Shown here piece by piece: positions 1 to 10,269 of a stretch of DNA of 64,000 nucleotides. Both the position numbers and the translations under genes were made by a program. How positions within the stretch are numbered: position 1 is the stretch's first letter; each line of letters starts with the position of its first letter. Under the pieces are notes generated by a model. The model was not told the origin of the DNA, made no database searches, and saw only the letters and a list, made by a program, of their open reading frames with translations. Source of the DNA: Mesostigma viride (taxonomy: Eukaryota > Streptophyta > Mesostigmatophyceae > Mesostigmatales > Mesostigmataceae); NCBI GenBank assembly GCA_009746045.1, contig RPFO01000390.1, forward strand, positions 65,001 to 129,000. The letters run 5' to 3'.

Positions 1-1242
1 CGCCTCGCCTGAACCCAAGAAACCATGCCACGATCGCCACAAATGGAGCCAATACTTGCCCGGCGACGGAATGTTCTCCCTTGTCGAATGGCAGAGACTG
101 TCGCCGCAGGAATGCGTCGAGGTTCTCCAGTTCCTCGTACAGGAACGGAAGCTCTTCGTGACCCTGAAGGGGGGGGCGGCTATCGACTACCGCGACACGT
201 CCTGGCTCTACACCTTTGACGAACCAAGCCAACGCCTGTTTATCTTGACCAGCCACTACCAGCGCAGCGTCGGCGACATCGGCCGAGCGATCAACGCCAG
301 CCCCGCACAGCCGGCTGCCCCATCGGCTCCCTCCCTCTGCAAGGATGACATCCGCGCAGTGCTGGAGGAGCACGTGACCTGGCCGCTGGCCGAGAAGCTG
401 ACATCGCTGAACACCATGCACGCTCAACATGGTGGAAGCCCGGGTCTCCAATGTGGAAACCAAGGTCGTCCACAAGCTCCAGCGCCCCAGTTCACGACGC
501 TGCACACCGCGGCGCAAGCTTCGGAAACGCATGCTGCCCTTGTCTCTCGCCTTTATAGCCAGGTGGAGGGCAAGTGCGGCGTGCTCATGAAGAAGCTTGA
601 GGCCATCACCGCCCACACCGAGGCCCTGGCCACACAGGTCCCCAAGATAGCGGAGCAGACGGCCACCATTGCATCCCAGCCACCCCGGCAGGATGCTGGT
701 GACCTCCCGCCGCTCTCCTACGCGGACCTGCTGCGCGGTCAGCGACCGCCTCCACCACCGACGCCATCGCCAGGAGCTGGACGACCACCGCCAGGCCCAG
801 CAACGGGAGGTCACCGACCGCGCTCGCCGCGAGTGCCGAGTGGTGCTACGTCGCTTCCCCCAGAAGCCAGGTGAGACGTCAACCTCCCTTGCTGACGAGC
901 TCAAGAACCAGCTTCTTACCCTCATGGGCCTGGTAGGTGAGGTAGAACTGCGTGGGTGCCACCGCCTTCCCCACTCACGGGACAAGGCGGCTCCCCCACC
1001 AGTCCTGCTCACCTTCCCCTCCCCTGAGGATAAGCAGCGGTTCCTCTCTCGTCGCAAGAGGTTGCACGACCTCACCTGCATGGATGCTGGATGACGACCT
1101 GACCCCCGCTCAGCAACAGCAGCGACGCGACCTGTGGCCGGAATACCTCCGCCATAAGCAGGACCCCCAGAAGCCAAAGGTGTACTGGAGGGGCGGGGAC
1201 CTGATGATCAACCACAAGATGTGGTCGCCCCCAGCGGGCTAG
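1..1242 (+). pseudogene. LINE ORF1 remnant (RNA-binding ORF1-like), frameshifted
   Basis: The reading frame runs from before the window edge. It is open from 56 to about 860, then moves frame near 860 and again near 1090 before stopping at 1242. The middle part (about 830-1080) reads as a compact RNA-binding-like domain ending in FPSPEDKQRFLSRRKRL. The last part begins DDDLTPAQQQQRRDLWPEY and ends in VYWRGGDLMI, a tail that I recognise from ORF1 proteins of algal and plant LINEs. A second copy of the same tail lies at 58144-58305. Two frame changes mark it as dead. What follows is non-coding repeat and not an ORF2, so this is a deletion derivative or was broken by later insertions. The family assignment is by pattern only. 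Confidence 0.6.
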
Positions 1243-2329
1243 AATAGCAATAGCCTAGATTGTATCCATTGGTAGTCACTGCCGCTAAGGCAGCCATGCT
1301 TAGAATGTTTGCCTAGCTGTGCCAACATACCTAGTCACGTGCCGCCAACGCACGGTACACAACAACCAGCCATAGCCTTATAGCCTAGTCCTAGTACAGC
1401 CATGCTACGCCCTGGCTATGTTCAGATACATATGATCAGAGACACCGCCTCCTCTACCACGACCTAATCCACGTCCCAAGGAGCCTCGTCTAATTCTACC
1501 TAAACTAGTGGGGCCACAAGTTGCTGAGGAGCTACTCTGTGCGAAGGTCGGACGCGACAATTCAGATCTCAATGCATTTGCATATGTATAACTATAATAT
1601 GCCATCAGCCAGTTATGCCGTCTAGGGTATTCCGGCCTCACCGTCTAGGTCATCTAGTCGCTCTACACGTAAGCCAGCCATAATTTCAATGCACAAGGAT
1701 ACACATTTCCATCACCATTCATCTTCATCATCCTGAACGACTCGAACACGCGGACAAGATAACGGCAGGCTCGAGCTACCATGGTCCGGATTCTCCCGAT
1801 TTCTGGCCTGCGCTGGTTGTCTCCTTGATAATATGCCATGAGCCAGTTATGCCGTGACCAATTCAATTCAGGATATTATGAAGGAAACACCTAACCAGCC
1901 ATGACCCAAGCTAATATGTGTTACAATCCATGACATACGCCGAGTGCCAACACGAGGGGTAAAACGTGCATAAATGACCACCAACGGTCAGGCATGCTCG
2001 GGCCGACCTGGCCCTCGCACACAGGAACCATGCTGGCCCACTACATCTACACGAAGGATAAGGACCACTAATAGAGTACGCAGCGCGGCGCAGATGCACC
2101 GTTACACTGAACTACAGTACCACACAATTGCCACGTCATAGGCCCAAGTAACCACCGGCCAAAGGTACTAACTACACGTAGGCATAGGAAAGCTCACGGT
2201 CATAACTACAGACCGTACAGACTAGCTGAGGCCACTGAAACGTAAGACCTACATTTACGGCCGCAACTACAGCAGGTTGTTACGCGACGTAACAGCACCA
2301 TAGATATAGAGTTGGCTTGATGTTTTAGA
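1243..2329. repeat. Non-coding repeat mosaic between LINE ORF1 and LINE 3' end
   Basis: No coding potential was seen. A 25-bp stretch (AATATGCCAT.AGCCAGTTATGCCGT) occurs at about 1596-1620 and again at about 1831-1855. The second copy borders the dispersed 43-codon repeat at 1690-1832. The remainder (1866-2290) is moderately AT-rich and resembles nothing else in the window. Confidence 0.5.
1690..1832 (-). repeat. Dispersed repeat with conserved 43-codon frame, copy 1
   Basis: The minus strand reads YQGDNQRRPEIGRIRTMVAR followed by a further 23 conserved residues. The same segment occurs at about 11700-11819 (-), 11954-12085 (+) and 53067-53198 (+). In this copy the stop that ends the frame in the two plus-strand copies has become a Tyr codon. 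The repeat is followed (to the left on +) by a tail shared with 12100-12180 and 53200-53290. No family could be assigned. Confidence 0.6.
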
Positions 2330-2415
2330 GAGATTAGACCGGTAGGATTGCGTGTACCCATCCATCCATCAGGGTTAATGCTCCGTGACTCCCCAACGGG
2401 AGCACGATATTAACC
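2330..2415 (+). mobile_element. LINE 3' terminus
   Basis: The segment GATTAGACCGGTAGGAT, then (CCAT) units, then GGTTAATGCTCCGTGACTCC and CAACGGGAGCACGA is shared almost exactly with 29071-29156. The latter is the 3' end of the RTE-like LINE at 26799-29169. This therefore marks the 3' end of the LINE whose ORF1 relic starts the window. Confidence 0.65.
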
Positions 2416-4043
2416 CATGGTCCGCCAGCACTTTTTTTTGTTTTTTGACCCCTGAAAATGAAAAAAATCACAACTCCTAGACCACAACTCCAAATACCCT
2501 CAACCCAGGTACTAGGAATATCTACACTTCAAGGGCTATCAGAGTATGCAATAATACCATTGGTTTGTCAAGGCATTTGGATACTAGGTCCAACCAAAGT
2601 TGGCCAAAAGACAATCGTTTCCGTGCAAGAAAAAGTACCCCCCACTACAATACGCTTCCGCGGACACCTTTTTCAGCGGGGAAAGTGCCCCCGGGCTTCC
2701 GGGGCAAATTCAGCAAGCGCTGCGGAACTTAGATACTAAAATTTCGTTTTTGGTTCGTACCGTACAGCCAATCATTTTGCGCCCGGATCAAATTGTGATC
2801 TGGGCACTGAACACGAAAATTTCAGCGGAACGTACGAAACACCAACGCAACTACAGAAAATGTTCAGTGACGAAACTGTAGTACCGTGTACCAAGCAAAA
2901 TGTAGTAGGACTTCGCTAAATTCACGTTCGGAAATTTTCCCCGCAAGATTCCCCCGCAAGATTCCCCCGCAAGATTCCCCGCACGATTCCCCCCGCTAGG
3001 TTCAGGCTCCAGTCGATGCTCGCCAAATGGCGCAAAAAAAGAAACATATGTTAAAATCAACGGTGCGAATCCTCGTTACCGCTCGGGTAACATTCTCACT
3101 CATTTCGCGTCTCCTACGAACCGTATTGTAGTGCCCCCATTTTTCTCAGGGGGGGGGGTCAGAAACCTCAAAACCAACATTGGACAATTTAGTTGGATAG
3201 TCCAATGGTGCTTTCCTTTGGTCAAACCACCCGGATACCCCATTTGACATGTATAATGCACGCGTGTACATGTATGGCTTACGCGCGCGCAAACAGCCAA
3301 CTATGCCATGCTATACAATTATGCAATATAAACGACCACAATAGAGTGCCAAACCTGCTGGAATCCAAACATGACGCCAACTTGCCATCACTGAACGTTA
3401 TCCCCCAAAGAAGTGCCACAAATTGTGCACCATACTGGCTAATACCCCTCCTAGAGCAGGCATGGAAAGCTGTTGCAATAACCACTATCCTACTCATCAA
3501 AAGACATGTAAGAACGTACGAGTTTCCCTGCAAACAACGTGCAAACGCATTGCCGCACCTGCCTCGATCATGACCTGGCCGGGTTCCGCTGGCCGGCATG
3601 CTCACACGTCACGTATGCAGCTACTAGTGGGAGAGGCGGCCATAGCCGCTCTATCCATGCATCCATCATCATTACCATGTTGAAGATATGTGCAAAAATG
3701 ACGTCTAACGCGTCCACGTTCCCAGCAAATGGCGCAGCGGACTTTCGTATAAAGACGCGGGAGGCCCAGGCAGACGGAAACTCCCGAGAACCAAAGGAAA
3801 CCGGCGATACCAAACGGGACGTCTCGTCTGACAGTGACTACCAAGACAGAGGTAATAGCCACTGCGTATTTCCTCAACAGCATACATCTGATCATTCTTG
3901 ACGTACCAAAATAATGCATCATCGTTCAGGGGTCTACATCTGACCCATTTCAAGCCGCGGAACCCAAAATTGCCACAAAATGGCACGCTGACAGCCATAT
4001 CTCGCTATGCGCGCGTGCAACGGTAAAAAATGTTAGCAAAAGT
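2416..4043. other. No gene recognised; short tandem repeat inside
   Basis: All ORFs are short and overlap on both strands without recognisable motifs. At 2938-2998 there are about four units of a 13-15 bp repeat (CCCCGCAAGATTC). The last five bases, AAAGT at 4039-4043, are the left target-site duplication of the LTR retrotransposon. Confidence 0.6.
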
Positions 4044-4475
4044 AGTTGTGCTCCCGAGTGGCATCTATCCGCTGGCCGGTAGTCGCCGGCCTGGGCGCCT
4101 AGTCAGGTGGGCATCAAAGATTGGTGTCTAGATGCTAGTCGGTGCCTAAGCAAGGTACGGAAGCCAGTGCGCGCCGGGACGGTCAGAGAACCGTCGCCCT
4201 CGGTAGCACAGATCCGCTGAGTGCCGGTCGTCTCGGGTTAGAGGCTCGAGCATGCACTATCGGGTAGCCTACCGGTAGTCTCGGGTTAGAGGCTCGAGCA
4301 TGCCTTATCGGTTAGCGCCGCGCCGCTGAGCTCCTTGCGGCCTGGCCAGCTGCAAGGGTTCAATAGCAATCAGTGGCGGCTGCGGGCTCAGCCTCCCACA
4401 ATCGGTTCCCCAATTAACAACAAAAATCCCGTCTCCATCGCCGGCGTGCTAGCCAGCGGTGAAGGGCATTCAACT
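4044..4475 (+). repeat. 5' LTR (432 bp)
   Basis: Starts AGTTGTGCTCCCGAG and ends GGGCATTCAACT. It contains an internal direct repeat of about 35 bp built on TCTCGGGTTAGAGGCTCGAG, present twice (about 4229-4303). Compared with the 3' LTR it lacks CATG after CAGATCCGCTG and has three extra bases near 4413. Confidence 0.93.
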
Positions 4476-4521
4476 TGTATTCACAACAGTCAACATTACC
4501 GTTGACCATTTTTCTGGGCTC

Positions 4522-5727
4522 ATGGCGCGTGGCGCGGAGCGAACGCCAGCTGCAACCCAGGACCAGGGAACGCAAGCATCAACTCCGGCGGATGGGAGTG
4601 GCGCAGCCACCGCGGCGACTGAGCCAGCTGGTGGCTCGGTCAGCACAGCTCCGGGGCAGCAGTCAGCACCAACTGCCCGGAAAGTTTTCAAGAAAGAAGA
4701 GCTGCCAAGTAAGCTGCCAGAAATTCTGACGCCGTCCGCCGTGGAGGAGTTTATTAACAGCCTGGGCGAGCTCCGGCAGGACTACAACGAACTGTCCGAC
4801 GCAGTTTTCCTCACCAAGCTGCGCCGGTCAGAGGTATGCAACGAGGCTACGGGTAATGCGGACGTGCGAGGGGTCATTATCAACGCCAGCAAAGAGGCGT
4901 GGACCTGGCCCGACACAGTGAAGGCCCTGCAAGAGGTGCTCGACACCTCAAGCTTTCCTGACGAGGAAAAGGAGGGGCAGGCGCTGGTGCGCAACCTGTC
5001 GCTTGACCCCAATTACCTCAGCTCGGACATGGCCAGATTCGCGGCCCAGGTCCGGAGCAAGGGTGTCTTGAAGCACATGAGTAGCGAATATTTACTCAGC
5101 GCAGTTCTGGATGCGCTGGGGCTGACGCCAGAGAGCCGTGCCAATGTCAAGGCCGGTCTCGGCATGAAAATTGCGCTAGCTTCTTCCGTGGTAGTGGGCA
5201 CCCCGGACGACCAGAAACGGTTCAACGCAGCCATGGCGCACCTCCGAGAGATGTTCAAGGACCGGGGCGGCCCCAGGCGTAACAACAAGCTGCCGACAGT
5301 TGCTCAGGTAAACCCTGTGCCTGCCTCGACCCCGCCAGCAGCTTCTCTGTCGGACTTGACCACTCTTGTTACCCAGCTGTCCACGACGGTGGCCGACAAC
5401 GTGGTGCGAATGTTGGGTGGCAAACGCCGAGCTCGCGGTGGTCGGCACAACCAGAACGCGTCCAGCAAACGCGGGCCGGGAGGCGGTCAGGGCAAGCAGC
5501 CTCGCCAGGAGGGCGGCACTGGCAGGCAGCAACAGCAGCAGGGTGGTGTCCCCAAGGAGAAGGTCGTCTGCGAGCGGTGCACCGGCGTGGGGCACACCGA
5601 GGACAACTGCACGCTGCGGCTGGACCTCGGCAAGGCGACTCGAGTGTGCCGGCGCTGCTGGGCGGTTCGGCTTCCTGGACACGACCCCAACACATGCCGC
5701 GCCCCACGGCCAGCCATGCCCAAGTGA
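4522..5727 (+). CDS. gag polyprotein of the LTR element
   Basis: A 401-aa product from the ATG at 4522; an upstream in-frame ATG (4459) lies inside the LTR and is less likely. After a Ser/Thr/Ala-rich leader comes an alpha-helical capsid-like region (about 4680-5280). A basic Gly/Arg/Gln-rich stretch (5420-5560) follows, then a CCHC zinc knuckle CERCTGVGHTEDNC (5569-5610) and a second variant Cys/His cluster with spacing C-x2-C-x7-H-x4-C (about 5650-5697). The knuckle is the nucleocapsid signature. The frame is intact and separated from the next ORF by only 15 bp, which fits one genomic transcript. Function in virus-like particle assembly is inferred from the family. Confidence 0.85.
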   Translation: MARGAERTPAATQDQGTQASTPADGSGAATAATEPAGGSVSTAPGQQSAPTARKVFKKEELPSKLPEILTPSAVEEFINSLGELRQDYNELSDAVFLTKLRRSEVCNEATGNADVRGVIINASKEAWTWPDTVKALQEVLDTSSFPDEEKEGQALVRNLSLDPNYLSSDMARFAAQVRSKGVLKHMSSEYLLSAVLDALGLTPESRANVKAGLGMKIALASSVVVGTPDDQKRFNAAMAHLREMFKDRGGPRRNNKLPTVAQVNPVPASTPPAASLSDLTTLVTQLSTTVADNVVRMLGGKRRARGGRHNQNASSKRGPGGGQGKQPRQEGGTGRQQQQQGGVPKEKVVCERCTGVGHTEDNCTLRLDLGKATRVCRRCWAVRLPGHDPNTCRAPRPAMPK

Positions 5728-5742
5728 CGTCATAGAGGTGAT

Positions 5743-7590
5743 GTGTGTCGCGGTGAGTCGGCTAGGCGTGAGGATGCTGTGCCTTGTAGTCCTAATGTTC
5801 CCACGTCAGTGGTTCAGAATGGAAGTGCAAGTGCTGCAGCTGATCAGGAGTGCGTGCCCAGCGTGGTCGCAATAGAGCCTGAACACGCCCTTCCGGAGCT
5901 CACCCCTTCAGGTGAGATAGTGCCGGCAGATGCCGAGGTAGCCCCTCACGTAGACGTGGAGTTGGGTCGCCGCCTCAGTAAGGCCTCACTAGAGCACATT
6001 GCCGACAGGAATGCACATGCAGAGAGCTTGGCGGGGCAGGTGCCTAGCATAGAAGGGGATGGCACCACCCCCACGGCCATAGGATTGCGGATGCTTGCTC
6101 ACCAGATTCACCTTGCGGTGGGTCATGTGGCGGGGCAAACGCTAGACTGGGCGACTCGGCTTATGGGGGCGCCGGGGTTGAAGGTCGCTCAGGCGGAGTT
6201 AGAGGAGTGCCACGCATGCGCAAGTGTCAGGAAGAAGCGTAGGCGCTGGCATGCTAAGACTCCTTCCCCGTACCGGGGGAGGTTAGTGGGGGATGTCATG
6301 CATTTGGAGGAGGGGGACTATTATTTGGTCTTGATGGATCGCTATACCAAGTTCCTAGCCATCGAGCCCCTGCCAAGCATGGTAGAGGAGTCCTTGTGGC
6401 GGGGGCTGCGCATTGCCATGTCTCACTTCTTTCCCATTTCTGAGGTCATGTTGGACCAACAATTTGATTGCATTGTGGGGCGGGAGGGCTGTGAGATGGT
6501 GGTTATTGCTGGGCGGCAGGACCATGGCAACTTGGGGCTGATTGATAGGCACATCAGCAGCGTAAAGGGCATGGCAGCCAAGCAGCAGGCCAGCGGGTTA
6601 GGATTCAAGCCCGCGGGGCAGCCTTATGCACAACGCGCGCTGTGGTGCCGCTTGCTCATGGACAAGTACAACAGCCAGGTGCTTTTCAAGCTGCCCCAGG
6701 GACTAGGTCTTATTACCGCGCGGGGGCTGCAGTCGGGCATTTACCCTCCGGACGTGGCAGACCATTGGGAGGCCCACCTCGCTACCACCGCTGAGGTTAG
6801 GCGGCAGTTAGACCGCACCCAGCCTGACTTGTCGCAGGAGTGGGAGCTGGGGGAGTTGGTCTTGTTTCACAAGGAGAATTCCTTTGGCAAGCGGGGGCAG
6901 ATGCAAGGGCCAGGCATGGTGGTGGATTTGGACTGGGTGCATAGGCGGGTGAAGGTGCACTGGGAGCATAGGGACTATCTCATCCCGTGGGATAAGGTGT
7001 ATCGGTACAAGGCGTCCGATGCCCAGGTCCAGGCGGCCAAGGAGCACAGCCGCCAGCTCGGTTGGGATGTGGATAGCCGGCCGGCCAAGCGGGCCCGGCT
7101 GGAACCTGTCCTACCCACCCCACTTGGGGTGGCTGTGCATGATGCGCTTGTTGCCCACCCCCCTGCAGGCGCCGCGCCGGAGCAAGTCCCCGGGGTCGAC
7201 GCGGGGGCGCTACCTCAGCCCCTCCCCGCGACCCCAGCAGCGCCCACCGTGGCGGCGCCGGACACATCGTCAGGCGCGGGCGTGGGCTCCCAGCTGGCCC
7301 ACGTCCTCCGACAGCTGCTCAAGGCGGACAAGCTCAAGGCGGCGGCAGCGGGGGGTGCGGCACAAGTCAGCCGCGTCATGCCAGATAAGTGCCCCACGGT
7401 TGTGACTGAAGCTCATGATGTTCCCTCTAGGCATATTGCGGCCATAGATACCATGGCAGGGTGTCTATCACGAGCCCGGCGGCGGCCGAGGCCTATTACC
7501 CTTTGCTGCCCAGTAGTTGGAAGGAGGTTGCGGGGTTTGACGGGCAGCGGGCCTATAAGGTGGCTGGGCAGGTGCTCATGCCCATCCTAG
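5743..7590 (+). CDS. pol part 1: integrase, then start of retropepsin-like segment
   Basis: The first 110 residues show no protease motif. An HHCC zinc-binding module (H..H, then CHAC) lies at about 6100-6215. The catalytic core starts near GDVMHLEEGDYYLVLMDRYT (about 6292) with a second Asp in LDQQFD (about 6450). The position normally held by the catalytic Glu reads GLIDRHISS, an Asp. A GPY/SH3-like C-terminal region with GELVLFHKEN and GPGMVVDLDW (6850-7000) follows. Near 7447-7461 the frame reads IDTMAG and then continues sensibly only in the -1 frame, which is the next ORF. The reaction would be insertion of the cDNA. The DDD triad is unusual. Confidence 0.8.
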   Translation: MCRGESARREDAVPCSPNVPTSVVQNGSASAAADQECVPSVVAIEPEHALPELTPSGEIVPADAEVAPHVDVELGRRLSKASLEHIADRNAHAESLAGQVPSIEGDGTTPTAIGLRMLAHQIHLAVGHVAGQTLDWATRLMGAPGLKVAQAELEECHACASVRKKRRRWHAKTPSPYRGRLVGDVMHLEEGDYYLVLMDRYTKFLAIEPLPSMVEESLWRGLRIAMSHFFPISEVMLDQQFDCIVGREGCEMVVIAGRQDHGNLGLIDRHISSVKGMAAKQQASGLGFKPAGQPYAQRALWCRLLMDKYNSQVLFKLPQGLGLITARGLQSGIYPPDVADHWEAHLATTAEVRRQLDRTQPDLSQEWELGELVLFHKENSFGKRGQMQGPGMVVDLDWVHRRVKVHWEHRDYLIPWDKVYRYKASDAQVQAAKEHSRQLGWDVDSRPAKRARLEPVLPTPLGVAVHDALVAHPPAGAAPEQVPGVDAGALPQPLPATPAAPTVAAPDTSSGAGVGSQLAHVLRQLLKADKLKAAAAGGAAQVSRVMPDKCPTVVTEAHDVPSRHIAAIDTMAGCLSRARRRPRPITLCCPVVGRRLRGLTGSGPIRWLGRCSCPS

Positions 7591-8615
7591 GGGTAGATGT
7601 CCCTGTGCAAGTGCTAGAGGGTTACAAGGGGATCACCCTCATAGGTAACCCTTTTGTTTCCCTCCCCGGGTTTTCTGTGTCAGCCGGCTTGGTGACCCTC
7701 GAGGGGGTGGGGAGCATAGGCTTATACCAATATCACGTAGCGCTTGCAGCCCTCACGGGCCGGGGTCCCCCCGAGGCTATTAATCACCCTGAGGATTATG
7801 CCACTGCAGTAGGGGCCATTCGCGGGGCGGAATATACGGCAGAGCCGCTGGTAGCCGATGTCACGCAGCCGCAGAAGTGTCACCCCAGCAGTCTTGGCAT
7901 TTTTCCCTGGAGCATCGCCACTAAATCTCCTGTTAGTTATCCGCAGTTTAAGGAGGACTGCCGTGACCCTGTCAAGTTCCATAAGTGGCGCGCGGCTTTC
8001 TTGCGCGCGCAGCTGGAGTGGGCGATGTATGGGGTGTATGGGGAGTTGATGGAGGTGCCGCAAGGGGCGGTAAAGCTGAACTTGAAGTTTGTGCTCAAGT
8101 ATAAGCAGGTCCTCCCCACTGACCCTGTCACATTTCATGTACGGCCCTGTGTCACGGAGTTTAGGGGCTCGTCTGAGTTGTCGGAGGAGGAATTGTTTAC
8201 GCCCGGGCTGTCGCAGACCACTAGCCGGGTGTTAACATCGGTGTTCTTGGGGCTGTTGGATCGGGGGTTGGACTATGCCATGGCCTGCTCAGATTTTCAG
8301 CGGGCCTTTCTCCATAGCGACCCGGCAGTGGCCGAGGAAGTGTGGCGTGGCACGGTGTATGTGGTCAAGGTCCCTTTGGTGTGGCAGGGGGAGCTGCGGT
8401 GTGTGTACTTGCGGCTTCTCCTTGGTGTGGAGGGCCTGCAGTCTAGCCCCATCATCTTTCGCAAGACGGCTGAACGCATCTTTGCTAGCATGGGGGCGGT
8501 GTTTTCCCGCATCGATAGCAACCTCTTTCACATCCACACCCCCAACCCACATGAGCCCGCGTTCATGCAATGGCATGGGGATGACTGGCGGCTTATTGCA
8601 TCAAGTTTCGTTTAA
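7461..8615 (+). CDS. pol part 2: retropepsin-like segment and copia-type reverse transcriptase (interrupted)
   Basis: The first about 80 residues continue the DTMAG of the previous ORF into VSITSPAAAEAYYP and end with ITLIGNPFVSL. This is the spacing and ending of a retropepsin (DTGA ... LLGxPFL). Copia-type reverse transcriptase follows: ACSDFQRAFLHS (the aspartate-bearing motif), YLRLLLGVEGLQSSPIIF (the LYGLKQ-like motif) and HGDDW at the catalytic Asp pair. Soon after HGDDWRLIAS the frame is cut by the nested TIR element. The GTG at 7461 is only the point where the frame becomes open; entry is probably by frameshift from the upstream ORF. Confidence 0.75.
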   Translation: MSITSPAAAEAYYPLLPSSWKEVAGFDGQRAYKVAGQVLMPILGVDVPVQVLEGYKGITLIGNPFVSLPGFSVSAGLVTLEGVGSIGLYQYHVALAALTGRGPPEAINHPEDYATAVGAIRGAEYTAEPLVADVTQPQKCHPSSLGIFPWSIATKSPVSYPQFKEDCRDPVKFHKWRAAFLRAQLEWAMYGVYGELMEVPQGAVKLNLKFVLKYKQVLPTDPVTFHVRPCVTEFRGSSELSEEELFTPGLSQTTSRVLTSVFLGLLDRGLDYAMACSDFQRAFLHSDPAVAEEVWRGTVYVVKVPLVWQGELRCVYLRLLLGVEGLQSSPIIFRKTAERIFASMGAVFSRIDSNLFHIHTPNPHEPAFMQWHGDDWRLIASSFV

Positions 8616-8716
8616 GTGGCCAGCCGGAGCGGCTGCTTAGGTTTTAGCGGACAAGTGTTCGAAGCGCGTCATTGGTGAATTACTAGGGAACTTGGGTTTC
8701 CCCGCGAAACTCCAAC

Positions 8717-9026
8717 CGCACGTTCAGATTTCCAAATCTCAAGTAAAGTTCGGCGCAACTTTCTGAACGGGGGCAGTTGACGAGCAGCATTCCTCCGGAC
8801 GAATGAATTGCGTTCCATACTTGCGCAAAATTTTGAAAGGTAGCTTGCGTGCAGCCCTACTAAAATTTGCGCGCACGTTCAGATTTCCAAATCTCAAGTA
8901 AATTTCGGCGGAACATTCTGAACGGGGGTAGTTGGCGGGCAGCGTTCCTCCAGACGAATGAAATGCGTTCCATACTAGCGCAAAATTTTGAAAGGTAGCT
9001 TGCGTGCAGCCCTACTAAAATTTGCG
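8717..9026. repeat. 155-bp tandem repeat, two units
   Basis: Each unit starts CGCACGTTCAGATTTCCAAA and ends ACTAAAATTTGCG. The two differ at roughly ten positions. Confidence 0.85.
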
Positions 9027-9030
9027 CGAA

Positions 9031-9221
9031 GTGTGGGACTGAAAATTCGTAACGGAAACTGTTTGGTAGTTGCCGTCACTTCCTCTTGTGCAAACGTGTG
9101 GGAGTGAAAATTCGTAACGGAAACTTTTTGGTAGTTGCCGTCACTTCATTTTGCGCGAGTGTTGGGCTGAAAATTCGTAACGGAAACTTTTTGGTAGTTG
9201 GCGTCACTTCCTTTGGTTCGA
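9031..9221. repeat. 63-65 bp tandem repeat, three units
   Basis: The core TGAAAATTCGTAACGGAAAC followed by TTTGGTAGTTG is present three times, at 9031-9095, 9096-9158 and 9159-about 9221. Confidence 0.85.
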
Positions 9222-9391
9222 CTGAAAATTCGCTGAAATTCGCTGAATTCGTACCGTAGCCTAATTTTTAGTACCTCGAAGTGACGGGGCACCTAAAAAT
9301 TTGCCCACAAACTTGTACACTTGGCAGCGCGCTCACTGGGAAAAATTGTACAGCCGCTCCGGCGGGCCACTTGAACGAATTGTAATGGACC

Positions 9392-10269
9392 CCGGGCGTG
9401 GGTCCGGCAGTTCATCACCGCTGTGGCCAAGCTTTTGCCCACTAGCCGCACGTTGTGGCTGGACCCCGACACCCCCGTCCCTTTCTGTGGCCTAACCTAC
9501 ACTTTGCACCGCACACCGGTTGGCTGGTGCATTGACATGGCGGCCAAGCAGGAATACGCCGACAAGCTCGCGCAATCGCTGCCTGAGCGGCTGGATGCGT
9601 CCGCGGGACCGCAATTGCGCGGCCAGCTGGGGTGGCTCGCGGGCACGGTGCGACCCGACCTGTCCATCTACGCGCGTGCGCCCGACGCCGTGCTTGCGGG
9701 CATGGGAGCGCAGCATCTTCGGACGCAAGTCTTGGCGTCACCGGGCCTGCGCGTGTGGGGGGTTGATATCACCCGCCCGGTGGCAATGACCATTTACTCT
9801 GACGCGAACCTGGAGTCGCGTATACCATCACGCAGCTGCGCGCGCGGGAGGCGGCCATCTTTTTTCTTGATAGCCCCACTGGGCAGCCCACTATATTGTC
9901 GACTGGTATAGCCGCATCCATCAGCGGGTAGTGGTAGACAGCAATCGCGCGGAGTGTCGCGCGTTCATTTCCGCTGTCGACCATGCGTGTTATGTGCAGC
10001 ATCTTTTGCAATGGATTGCGGATAAGGCCCGCGTGGCGCTGTCGCTCCGCATGCGGCTGTGCACAGATAGCAAGTCAATAATTGAGTTTCTGAATAACCC
10101 GCTCGCCTCCACCACCAAACTCGATTACCTTGTGTTGGCCGAGTCCGCCACGGTGTTGGATGAGCGGCGGTGGATCCCCGAGAGCGAGAATATTGCCGAT
10201 GCCTTGACCAAGCCAGCGATGCTGTCGGGGCCTCAGTACAAGCTGCTGCGGCAGCTCATGATGACATGA
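9392..10269 (+). pseudogene. pol part 3: reverse transcriptase C-terminus and RNase H
   Basis: Reading resumes with WVRQFITAVAKLLP, then FCGLTYTLH, then RGQLGWLAGTVRPDLSIYAR. These are the copia thumb/connection landmarks. The RNase H start (YSDANLES, about 9796) is followed by a frame change between about 9815 and 9930. The rest (NRAECRAFISAVDHACYV, LCTDSKSIIEFLN, ENIADALTKP) stops at 10269. The ENIADALTKP end is typical of copia pol. Frame damage plus the insertion make the copy non-autonomous. Confidence 0.75.

Larger units (their letters stand above)
8607..9391. mobile_element. Nested TIR element inside the reverse transcriptase
   Basis: About 30-bp imperfect terminal inverted repeats bound it: TTCGTTTAAGTGGCCAGCCG at the left (from about 8607) and the reverse complement TTCGTTCAAGTGGCCCGCCG at the right (to about 9391). 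It has no coding capacity. It carries two 155-bp tandem units (8717-8871, 8872-9026) and three units of about 64 bp (9031-9095, 9096-9158, 9159-about 9221). Reverse-transcriptase coding resumes just after the right TIR. The target duplication is not clear; ATTGCA and ATTGTA are near both ends, but placement is ambiguous by a few bases. Confidence 0.7.

Noticed and set aside
4476-4500. Primer-binding site after the 5' LTR
   Set aside because: The sequence does not begin with TGG and I could not match it to a tRNA 3' end or anticodon-side half.
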